A DNA stretch of 64,000 nucleotides, taken from assembly GCA_023381415.1 (NCBI GenBank), contig JAMCUN010000019.1, positions 1-64,000 of the forward strand, in the 5' to 3' direction. The position numbers and the translations under genes are program-made. Source of the DNA: Thermoplasmatota archaeon (GTDB taxonomy: Archaea; Thermoplasmatota; Thermoplasmata; Thermoplasmatales; GCA-001856825). Numbering within the stretch: the stretch's first letter is position 1; each line of letters opens with the position of its first letter. The notes under the pieces are model-generated. The model was given only the letters and a program-made list of their open reading frames with translations, was not told the origin of the DNA and made no database searches. This document shows, in pieces, positions 26,702 to 34,221 of this stretch.

Positions 26702-28153
26702 GTGGAATACAAGTGGACTGTTCTCTCTAACACAACCCTTGGCACACTGATGTCATCCCTTGACACAAACATAGTCCTGATTTCCCTTCCAACGATAGCG
26801 AGGGAACTACCACAGACCACAATCCTAGATCTCCTCTGGATACTGATGGGCTACACCCTGCTAACTGCGGCTGTTCTTGTGAACTTCGGCAGGTTATCCG
26901 ACATGTTCGGGAGGGTACGGCTCTATACATTCGGTTTTGCCGTCTTCACCGCGGGATCTGCACTATGCAGCCTCTCTCAGACAGGACCTGAGCTGATCGG
27001 TTTCAGGCTCGTGCAGGGCGTAGGAGCGGCGTTCCTTTTCTCAAACAGCGGAGCAATCATCACCGACGCCTTCCCCGAGACGGAGAGGGGGATGGCACTG
27101 GGCATAAACCAGGTGGCAATAGTTGCAGGTTCTGTATCCGGACTGGTACTGGGGGGGATACTGACGTACACCATAGGATGGAGGTCGATATTCTACGTCA
27201 ACATCCCTATAGGGATAGCCGCCACTATATGGGCTCATCATAATCTGAAGGAGCTGGCAGTTATAAAGAGGGGCCAGAAGATTGACGTTCTCGGGAACGT
27301 TTCCTTCGCAGGTGCGATAAGCCTCATTCTTGCAGCAATAACATTCTACGCCACGGGCTCCTCCTCTGTCGAGAATATGCTCCTGATGCTGGTGGGTGGG
27401 ATCGTCCTGTTCATGGGATTCGTCTTCTATGAACTGAGGGCAGAAAACCCGATGTTCGACCTGAAGCTTTTCAGGATCAGGCTCTTTGCGGCAGGGAATC
27501 TCGCCATATTCCTGAACGCACTTGCGAGGGGGGCAGTCACCTTCGTCCTCGTATTCTACCTCCAGGGGCCTACGATGAGGCTGAATCCCTACGTCGCCGG
27601 CCTCTTCCTCGTCCCTACGTCGATATCACTATCATTCTTCGGCCCTATAAGCGGAAGACTTTCAGACAGGTATGGTGCAAGACTGATCTCTACAATCGGA
27701 CTTGTTGTATCTGCCATAGGTTTTCTCATGCTATCCCGCCTTGGCCAGACAACAACATTCAACTCCCTGGTAGTACCCCTGGTCTTCGTAGGAAGTGGAA
27801 TGGGCATATTCGCATCTCCCAACAGGGCATCGATCATGAACTCCGCCCCTCCACCAGAAAGGGGAATCGCCTCTGGAATGAGTTCAACGCTTGTGAATGT
27901 CGGAAGCATATTCAGCATGGGAATGGCGTTTTATGTGATGTCTTTGAACGTTCCCATGAAGAATCTGGCAGGCATATTTCTGGGCACCTCGAACGGGGGT
28001 CAGGTTGGAGCTTGGGTTAACTCCTTCATCAGTTCAATACACTACCTGTTCATCATATCAACCGCTATACTCCTCATAGCGATCGTTCCGTCCGTCCTGA
28101 GGGGAGACAGGAGGAGTTTGCAACATCCACTTTCAAGTGGAATTTCAAAGTGA
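26702..28153 (+). CDS. MFS drug/metabolite exporter, DHA2 family (14 TM)
   Basis: A 483-residue proton-driven exporter of the EmrB/QacA group. It shows SSLDTNIVLISLPTIA (the DHA2 motif D1 with the helix-1 Asp), GRLSDMFGRVRLYTFGF (motif A in loop 2-3), RLVQGVGAAFL (motif B) and GLVLGGILTYTIGWRSIFYVNIPIG (antiporter motif C in helix 5). The substrate is unknown. The start is GTG 26702, about 25 nt from the AT-rich box GTAATTAAT at 26672-26680, indicating a leaderless mRNA. It is transcribed alone. Confidence 0.87.
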   Translation: MEYKWTVLSNTTLGTLMSSLDTNIVLISLPTIARELPQTTILDLLWILMGYTLLTAAVLVNFGRLSDMFGRVRLYTFGFAVFTAGSALCSLSQTGPELIGFRLVQGVGAAFLFSNSGAIITDAFPETERGMALGINQVAIVAGSVSGLVLGGILTYTIGWRSIFYVNIPIGIAATIWAHHNLKELAVIKRGQKIDVLGNVSFAGAISLILAAITFYATGSSSVENMLLMLVGGIVLFMGFVFYELRAENPMFDLKLFRIRLFAAGNLAIFLNALARGAVTFVLVFYLQGPTMRLNPYVAGLFLVPTSISLSFFGPISGRLSDRYGARLISTIGLVVSAIGFLMLSRLGQTTTFNSLVVPLVFVGSGMGIFASPNRASIMNSAPPPERGIASGMSSTLVNVGSIFSMGMAFYVMSLNVPMKNLAGIFLGTSNGGQVGAWVNSFISSIHYLFIISTAILLIAIVPSVLRGDRRSLQHPLSSGISK

Positions 28154-28207
28154 CCTTCCTGATTAGTTGGTACCTTCGGTCACGATGATTTAATCATACC
28201 GAAAACG

Positions 28208-28214
28208 TTTAAAA
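28208..28214 (+). promoter_or_regulatory. TATA box of the lipA-OADHC-lipB operon
   Basis: TTTAAAA centred about 25 nt before ATG 28236. This is the only clear promoter before the six-gene operon that ends at 34135. Confidence 0.5.
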
Positions 28215-28235
28215 CTCTAAACAACTTTCAAGGTA

Positions 28236-29081
28236 ATGCACCCTGAATATGTCAAGGTTAAGCTCCCTACAGAAGGGACTTTTTTCGAGACAAAGAGGGA
28301 AGTGAAGGAACTGAACCTGCACACAGTTTGTGAGGAGGCAAGATGCCCGAACCGGGCAGAGTGCTGGACTGACGGGACTGCAACATTCATGGTCCTCGGG
28401 AAGAACTGCTCCCGTGCATGCAGGTTCTGCTCCGTGACACATGGATTCGTCCAGCCGCTGGACCCCATGGAACCGTTCAACGTTGCAAGGGCAGCGAAGG
28501 AGATGGGGCTGAGGTACGTTGTTGTAACATCGGTGGACAGGGACGACCTCCCTGACCAGGGATCGCGCCACTTCGCAAGCGTCGTCAGGGAAGTCAAGAA
28601 GACGGGAGCGAAGGTAGAAGTCCTCATACCTGATTTCAGGGGGGACAGGGAATGCGTGGATTCCATACTTGACGAGGGGCCGGTCGTTTTGGCACACAAC
28701 GTGGAGACAGTCAGGAGGCTTTCCCCGACAGTTAGGGATCGCAGGGCGGACTACGACCAGTCCCTTGGCGTTCTAGATTATGCTGCTTCCAGGGGATTCG
28801 TCACGAAGTCCTCGATAATGCTCGGACTTGGGGAAAGGGACGATGAGGTTGTGGAGACCATGAGGGACCTGAGGGAAGTTGATGTGAGCATACTCACCAT
28901 CGGGCAGTACCTCAGACCTTCGAAGATGCAACTCCCTGTCGTTGAATACAGCAGTCTTCAAAGATTCGACAAGATGAGGGAGATCGGTTATGAGATGGGA
29001 TTCCAGTTTGTCGCGTCAGGGCCACTCGTGAGGACATCCTACAAGGCGGCTGAGGCCTGGGCAATGAGGAGGTTCCAGTAG
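28236..29081 (+). CDS. lipA: Lipoyl synthase (radical SAM)
   Basis: Inserts two sulfurs into octanoyl groups on lipoyl domains. The 281-residue protein has both iron-sulfur sites: the auxiliary cluster [12 protein letters not shown] near the N terminus and the radical [11 protein letters not shown] (about residues 62-69). It ends with VRTSYKAAE, the conserved R-x-S-Y motif whose Ser ligates the auxiliary cluster. It opens an operon with the four subunits of a 2-oxoacid dehydrogenase complex and with lipB. Its TAG stop is directly followed by the ATG of E1alpha. This gives the cell de novo lipoylation coupled to synthesis of the target enzyme. Confidence 0.95.
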   Translation: MHPEYVKVKLPTEGTFFETKREVKELNLHTVCEEARCPNRAECWTDGTATFMVLGKNCSRACRFCSVTHGFVQPLDPMEPFNVARAAKEMGLRYVVVTSVDRDDLPDQGSRHFASVVREVKKTGAKVEVLIPDFRGDRECVDSILDEGPVVLAHNVETVRRLSPTVRDRRADYDQSLGVLDYAASRGFVTKSSIMLGLGERDDEVVETMRDLREVDVSILTIGQYLRPSKMQLPVVEYSSLQRFDKMREIGYEMGFQFVASGPLVRTSYKAAEAWAMRRFQ

Positions 29082-30098
29082 ATGGCGATGGTTGGGAACC
29101 TTTCAAACGAACAGGCAATCACTGCATACAGGAATGCACTGAGGGCGCGTGCCCTTGACATGAAGATCATCAGCGCGCAGAGGCAGGGCATCATAGGATT
29201 CCACGTCCCGTCGCAGGGGCAGGAGATAATACAGATAGCGATCTCCATGCTTTCTGACAAGGAGGACCTGATATTCAGCTACTACAGGGACCTTGCAATG
29301 CTCCTTCAGAGGGGGGTTCCCCTTTCTATGATCTACGATCAGCTCCTATCCAACAGCAAGGACTTTCAGAAGGGGAGGCAGATGCCAGATCACTTTTCCT
29401 TCAAGGAATTCAATTTCTCGACTGTGCAGAGCCCTGTTGGGGCTCACCTTCCACTTACTGTTGGTGCGGCCTACGCAATGCGGTACAGCAAGAAGAAGGG
29501 TATAGTTATAGCAACATTCGGAGACGGAGCGACTTCCACTTCAGACTTCCATGCAGCGCTCAGCATGGCCTCCGTTTTCAATCTCGGTGTTCTCTTCATA
29601 TGCGAGAACAACGGATGGGCAATCTCTGTACCAACAAGCAAGCAGACTAAGGCTGATATCTATAAAAAAGGGGCTGGTTACGGCATACCTGGAAAGAGGG
29701 TGGATGGCAACGACCTGATCGCCTCGCTTGCCGGACTTCAGGAAGCGTTCGATTATGTGAGGAGCGGAAAGGGGGCTTATCTAGTGGAAGCTGTAACTTA
29801 CAGGATGGGACCTCATTCCACTTCAGATGACCCCAAGAAGTACAGGGTTGACGAGATAACTGACGGGAGCGAGAACGACCCGATAAGGAGACTCGAGAAC
29901 CTGATGCTAAGGATGGGAGTCCTGGATTCAGCGAGCATTCAGTCCATGAGGGCGCAGGCGAAGGAGGAGATAGACAGGACATTCGAGGAGAGGATGAGCA
30001 TACCTCCGACGGAACCGGAGACCATATTTGACGATGTGTATGAGAATCCTTCCTGGATACAGGAAGAAGAGAGGAGGGACATGAATGCCCCAGATTAA
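29082..30098 (+). CDS. 2-oxoacid dehydrogenase E1 component, alpha subunit (branched-chain type)
   Basis: The thiamine-diphosphate subunit of the E1 decarboxylase, 338 residues. The ThDP motif runs from FGDGATSTSDFHAAL to ICENNGWAIS. The phosphorylation-loop-like MGPHSTSDDPKKYR resembles branched-chain 2-oxoacid dehydrogenase more than pyruvate dehydrogenase. Thermoplasma complexes of this family accept branched-chain 2-oxoacids and also pyruvate, so breadth is possible. The gene starts immediately after lipA and overlaps the beta subunit by 14 nt, which suggests coupled translation of the heterotetramer. Confidence 0.93.
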   Translation: MAMVGNLSNEQAITAYRNALRARALDMKIISAQRQGIIGFHVPSQGQEIIQIAISMLSDKEDLIFSYYRDLAMLLQRGVPLSMIYDQLLSNSKDFQKGRQMPDHFSFKEFNFSTVQSPVGAHLPLTVGAAYAMRYSKKKGIVIATFGDGATSTSDFHAALSMASVFNLGVLFICENNGWAISVPTSKQTKADIYKKGAGYGIPGKRVDGNDLIASLAGLQEAFDYVRSGKGAYLVEAVTYRMGPHSTSDDPKKYRVDEITDGSENDPIRRLENLMLRMGVLDSASIQSMRAQAKEEIDRTFEERMSIPPTEPETIFDDVYENPSWIQEEERRDMNAPD

Positions 30099-31050
30099 CA
30101 TGGTCCAGTCACTGAACGGATCTATAGATATGCTCATGGCAGAGGATGAAAAGGTCATCGTTATGGGGGAGGACGTGGGGAGAGATGGGGGTGTGTTCAG
30201 GGTCACCGACAACCTCCTCAACAAGTACGGGGATGAGAGAGTACTTGACACACCGCTGAACGAGCTAGCGATAATAGGGATGGCAACAGGCATGGCGATG
30301 TACGGCCTCAAGCCCATTGCTGAGATTCAGTTCCAGGACTATATCTTCCCGGCGTTCGACCAGATAGTGAACAACATAGCAAAGATAAGGTACAGGACAG
30401 GAGGAAGATTCAGCGTTCCCTTGATAATAAGGACGCCTTACGGAGGAGGAGTCAGGGGAGGATTGTACCATTCTCAGAGCGGGGAAGCATACTTCGCCCA
30501 CACAGCAGGGCTCACAGTAGTCACCCCTTCAAATCCGTACGATGCTAGGGGGCTTCTGGTCGCTGCAAGCAGGAGGAACGATCCTGTAATATTCCTTGAG
30601 CCGAAGAGGCTTTACAGGGCAGGCAAGACCGAGGTACCTGACGGTCTGTTCGAGGTGGAAATAGGGAAGGCAGCGAGGTTGAGGGAGGGGGATGAACTGT
30701 CAATTATCACTTACGGCAGCATGGTGCCTACAGTGATGAGCACCGTTGAAAAGAACGGACTAAATGCGGACGTCCTTGACCTCAGGACTATACTTCCCAT
30801 GGATGTGGATGCAATCATAACTACAGCTAGGAAGACAGGCAGGGTGATCATAGTCCACGAAGCTCCAAGGACGCTCGGAGTTGGAGCGGAGATATCTGCG
30901 CTGATAGCGGAGAGGGCTGTAGACTCCCTCCTAGCTCCAATAATCAGGGTTACTGGATACGATATCCCCTACCCCTATTCCCACGAAGAGTTCTACCTGC
31001 CGGATGAGAAGAGGATAATGAGAGCGGTGGACAGGGTCATTAAGTACTGA
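30085..31050 (+). CDS. 2-oxoacid dehydrogenase E1 component, beta subunit
   Basis: The E1 beta subunit, 321 residues, that completes the ThDP site and the interface with E2. Conserved blocks are MGEDVGRDGGVFRVTDNL, DTPLNELAIIGMATGMAMYG, RTPYGGGVRGGLYHSQSGEA, FLEPKRLYR and the C-terminal DLRTILPMDVD with VTGYDIPYPY. It overlaps the end of the alpha-subunit gene and is followed after 9 nt by E2, with GAGGTGAT serving as the ribosome site of E2. Confidence 0.94.
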   Translation: MPQINMVQSLNGSIDMLMAEDEKVIVMGEDVGRDGGVFRVTDNLLNKYGDERVLDTPLNELAIIGMATGMAMYGLKPIAEIQFQDYIFPAFDQIVNNIAKIRYRTGGRFSVPLIIRTPYGGGVRGGLYHSQSGEAYFAHTAGLTVVTPSNPYDARGLLVAASRRNDPVIFLEPKRLYRAGKTEVPDGLFEVEIGKAARLREGDELSIITYGSMVPTVMSTVEKNGLNADVLDLRTILPMDVDAIITTARKTGRVIIVHEAPRTLGVGAEISALIAERAVDSLLAPIIRVTGYDIPYPYSHEEFYLPDEKRIMRAVDRVIKY

Positions 31051-31059
31051 GGTGATGAT

Positions 31060-32202
31060 ATGCCTACATTCAAGTTACCGGATATAGGGGAGGGGGTTCA
31101 GGAAGGGGAGATAGTCAAGTGGAACGTCAAGCAGGGGGACTTGGTTCACAAGGACGACATAATAGTCGAGGTCATGACTGACAAGGTCACAGTCCAGATA
31201 CCATCCCCTTTCGAGGGGGAGATTACGAAGCTATACTACAAGGAGGGGGAGATAGCAAAGGTCGGGTCACCGCTGCTGGACGTAGGTGGTTCCTCATCCC
31301 CGTCCGTTGTACAGGCGCAGGTGCAGAAAGAGGCAAGCGAAAATCTTCAGCTCCCAAAGGAGGAAGGAGAGAAGGCAAATATACTGGCACCACCAGCAGT
31401 CAGAAAGCTGGCGAGGGAGAAGGGGGTTGACCTATCAAAGGTGAAGGGGAGCGGTCCGGGGGGGAGGGTAACCCTGAAGGACGTTGAAGCGTTTTCATCT
31501 GCACCGGCGGCAAGGGATGAAAGAGCAGCAGAGGCAAAGGTGCCTGCGGAAAGGAAGGTTGTTGAACTCAAGGGACTCAGAAGACTGATCTCAGAGAAGA
31601 TGACGAAATCGAAGCACTTCATTCCCCATTACGCAGTTGCAGAGGAAGTGAGGATGCAGGAGCTCCTTGACTTCAAGGAGAAGCTCAAGGCACAGGGTAT
31701 CAACCTGAGCTTCACACCATTCTTCGTGAAGGCGGCCGTCGCAGCCCTGAAGGAGTATCCGTACCTCAATGCCAGGTCCCGCGAGGACGGCAGTTTCGAG
31801 ATACTTGACTATTACAACATAGGCATAGCCGTCGATACTGCGGAGGGGCTGACGGTGGCAGTCGTGAAGGAGGCTGACAGAAAGACGCTTACGGAAATTT
31901 CAACGGAGATAGAGGAGCTCGCAAAGAGGGCGAGGGAGGGGAAACTCAAGCTCGATGAGGTGAGGGATTCCACATTCACCGTCACCAACGTGGGAAGCAT
32001 CGGCGGAATATTCTCAACACCTATCATCAACTATCCTGAGGTGGCTATAATGGGGGTGCACCGCATCATGGAGAACCCCGGCGGCAAGTTCATGTACATA
32101 ACACTCTCCGCTGACCACAGGCTCATAGATGGTGCCCTTGCTGCAAGGTTCGTCTCAAGGGTCAAAAGATATTTAGAGGCTCCTGCTACACTGCTGGTGT
32201 GA
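31060..32202 (+). CDS. Dihydrolipoamide acyltransferase (E2)
   Basis: The core of the complex, 380 residues in three parts. One N-terminal lipoyl domain (about residues 1-76) carries the lipoylated Lys in EVMTDKVTVQIPSP. A peripheral subunit-binding domain (about 107-142) contains LAPPAVRKLAREKGVDLSKV and GSGPGGRVTLKDV. The C-terminal catalytic acyltransferase domain has FTVTNVGSIGG and the active-site His in SADHRLIDGALAARF. The linkers are shorter and more charged than in bacteria. A single lipoyl domain is normal for archaeal and Gram-positive E2. The target Lys is presumably modified by the LipA and LipB encoded in the same operon. Confidence 0.95.
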   Translation: MPTFKLPDIGEGVQEGEIVKWNVKQGDLVHKDDIIVEVMTDKVTVQIPSPFEGEITKLYYKEGEIAKVGSPLLDVGGSSSPSVVQAQVQKEASENLQLPKEEGEKANILAPPAVRKLAREKGVDLSKVKGSGPGGRVTLKDVEAFSSAPAARDERAAEAKVPAERKVVELKGLRRLISEKMTKSKHFIPHYAVAEEVRMQELLDFKEKLKAQGINLSFTPFFVKAAVAALKEYPYLNARSREDGSFEILDYYNIGIAVDTAEGLTVAVVKEADRKTLTEISTEIEELAKRAREGKLKLDEVRDSTFTVTNVGSIGGIFSTPIINYPEVAIMGVHRIMENPGGKFMYITLSADHRLIDGALAARFVSRVKRYLEAPATLLV

Positions 32203-32205
32203 AGA

Positions 32206-33525
32206 ATGGAATATGATGCCATAGTTCTTGGCGGAGGACCGGGAGGTTATTCGACAGCGATCAGGCTGGGCCAGAACGGAAAGAAGGCTCTTATGATAGA
32301 GGGTGACAAGATAGGTGGCGAATGCCTAAACTATGGGTGCATTCCCAGCAAGGCAGTTATAGAGATGGCAGATGCCATCTCTTACCTTAAGGAGATGCCG
32401 GGAGTGTCATCTTCTGTGACGATTGACATGAAGAAATGGCAGGAGTGGAAGTGGGGAATGATAAATAAACTCACTTCCGGAGTAGAAAAGCTGGTCACTT
32501 CATACGGAGGGGAGATAGCGAAGGGGAAGGGGATCATAGAGAGCAGCACTTCTGTCAGGGTAGGGAATGAGACGTTCTCAGCAAAGAACCTGGTGATAGC
32601 CACCGGCTCTGTCCCCTCAAGAATAAGGGGGATAGAGGACGTCCTTTACAACAGGGAGATGCTGGATGTGGACCACATACCGAAATCAATAATAGTGATA
32701 GGCGGCGGTTACATCGGGATAGAGCTCGGGACAGCATTCGCGAAACTGGGAAGCGAGGTAACTGTTGTGGAGATGATGCCTAACATCCTGCCAGGGACTG
32801 ATACGGACCTGAGCAGGTTCGTGGAGAGGAGGATGAGCTCTCTCGGTATCAAAATTTTCGTTGGCGCAAAGGTCGAGAAGGTAACTAAGTCTGACATATT
32901 TACAGTAAATCTCGCAGACGGGAACGTCCTGAAGTCTGAGCTCGTACTAATGACAGTGGGCAGGCAGCCTAACACCCAGGGATTCGGCCTTGAGAAAATT
33001 AATCCAGAGATGGATGGGAAGTTCATAAAGACGGACAGGAGGAAGAGAACGAGCGTAGAAGGAGTGTACGCGGTTGGGGACGTCAGCGGCCAGCCCATGC
33101 TGGCCCACAAGGCATTCTACGACGCAGAGATAGCGGCAGACAACATTTCTGGAAGGAATGCAGAGGTAGACTACAGGGCTATGCCATTCGTCATCTATTC
33201 CGATCCTGAGATAGTCACAACAGGGAGCAAGACTGGTAAGTTCAACAACATCCCCCTTGCGACAAACGGAAGGGCACTAGGAATGAACTACAACCAGGGC
33301 CTGTTCAGGATATATGTGGACGACGACTACGTTATAAAGGGAGGCGCTTTTGTCGCCCCCAGGGCATCAGAGTTGATAAGCGAAATATCTCTGGCGGTAG
33401 AGGCAGGGCTCACGTCAAAGGACCTTGGAATGACGGTCCATCCCCATCCGACCCTCTCGGAAGGCGTAAAGGAAGCTGCAGAGGCCACGTATGGAAGATC
33501 CCTCCACTTTAAGTCCAGCCGCTGA
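32206..33525 (+). CDS. lpdA: Dihydrolipoamide dehydrogenase (E3)
   Basis: The FAD-linked disulfide reductase that reoxidises dihydrolipoamide, 439 residues. It has the FAD motif VLGGGPGGYSTAIRLGQNG, the redox disulfide GGECLNYGCIPSKA (Cys about residues 39 and 44), the NAD motif VIGGGYIGIELGTAFAKLG and YAVGDVSGQPMLAHKA. The C-terminal interface block ends with MTVHPHPTLSEGVKEA, which carries the catalytic His-x-x-x-x-Glu pair. It starts 3 nt after E2 and its 3' end overlaps lipB by 35 nt. It could also serve the glycine cleavage system, whose P-protein genes lie at 55.5-58.3 kb. Confidence 0.95.
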   Translation: MEYDAIVLGGGPGGYSTAIRLGQNGKKALMIEGDKIGGECLNYGCIPSKAVIEMADAISYLKEMPGVSSSVTIDMKKWQEWKWGMINKLTSGVEKLVTSYGGEIAKGKGIIESSTSVRVGNETFSAKNLVIATGSVPSRIRGIEDVLYNREMLDVDHIPKSIIVIGGGYIGIELGTAFAKLGSEVTVVEMMPNILPGTDTDLSRFVERRMSSLGIKIFVGAKVEKVTKSDIFTVNLADGNVLKSELVLMTVGRQPNTQGFGLEKINPEMDGKFIKTDRRKRTSVEGVYAVGDVSGQPMLAHKAFYDAEIAADNISGRNAEVDYRAMPFVIYSDPEIVTTGSKTGKFNNIPLATNGRALGMNYNQGLFRIYVDDDYVIKGGAFVAPRASELISEISLAVEAGLTSKDLGMTVHPHPTLSEGVKEAAEATYGRSLHFKSSR

Positions 33526-34135
33526 CCTTGGAACCGTAGGCTACCAGGATTCCCTGGAACTGCAGAGGGGAATAGTTGAGAGGGTGAGGGGTAGGAAGAT
33601 CGGAGATGTCCTTCTGTTCCTCGATCATCCGCCGGTGTACACAGTTGGTAGGGGAAAGAAACCGGAGAATTATGCGGGCGTTGAAGTGACTGAAACGGAG
33701 AGGGGAGGTGACGTGACGTACCACGGCCCCGGGCAGCTTGTAGTTTACCCCATAATCGACCTTGAGAGGAACGGGATCAATGGCGTCAGAAATTTCGTCC
33801 ACCTCATAGAAGATGTGATCATATATTCCCTGAGAAGATCGGGTTTCAGAGGGGAGGTGGGAGATGAACCAGGAATATGGGTTGGAGGGAAGAAGGTCGC
33901 CTCTATAGGGCTTGCGATCAGGGACAGGGTTTCATTCCATGGCCTTTCAGTGAACATCTCTGATAGAGTGCTGGAAGGGTTCAGGGGAATAAACCCCTGC
34001 GGACTGACGCCTGACACAATAGGTTTTGTTGACATAGGCAGGGAGAAATTGAAGGATGACCTGAGGATGGGTTTTGAGGAATACCTGCACCCCTTCACGA
34101 CTGTGAGCCCCGATTTCATCTACAGCATAAAGTGA
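33491..34135 (+). CDS. lipB: Octanoyl-[carrier protein]:protein octanoyltransferase
   Basis: Transfers octanoate to the lipoyl-domain Lys before LipA adds sulfur. The 214-residue protein has the family opening ADLGTVGYQDSLELQ, DHPPVYTVGRGKK, the substrate loop RGGDVTYHGPGQLVVYPI, the conserved Lys in GKKVASIGLAI and the catalytic Cys in GINPCGLTPD. The best start is ATG 33491, inside the end of lpdA, because the conserved region begins about ten residues later. It closes the lipA-E1-E2-E3-lipB operon. Having LipB rather than the two-part lipoate ligase studied in Thermoplasma points to synthesis from an octanoyl carrier. The donor in an archaeon without bacterial fatty-acid synthesis is unclear. 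Confidence 0.93.
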   Translation: MEDPSTLSPAADLGTVGYQDSLELQRGIVERVRGRKIGDVLLFLDHPPVYTVGRGKKPENYAGVEVTETERGGDVTYHGPGQLVVYPIIDLERNGINGVRNFVHLIEDVIIYSLRRSGFRGEVGDEPGIWVGGKKVASIGLAIRDRVSFHGLSVNISDRVLEGFRGINPCGLTPDTIGFVDIGREKLKDDLRMGFEEYLHPFTTVSPDFIYSIK

Positions 34136-34192
34136 CCCTCCTCAATTCTTCTCACCATCAGCATGAGAGTACCCTCAGAACAGCCTCATAAC

Positions 34193-34201
34193 GTTAAATT
34201 A
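34193..34201 (+). promoter_or_regulatory. TATA box of the GNAT-ACD fusion gene
   Basis: GTTAAATTA centred about 25 nt before GTG 34222, which supports that GTG as a leaderless start. Confidence 0.45.
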
Positions 34202-34221
34202 CTGCGAAGTAATTCCGGAAG

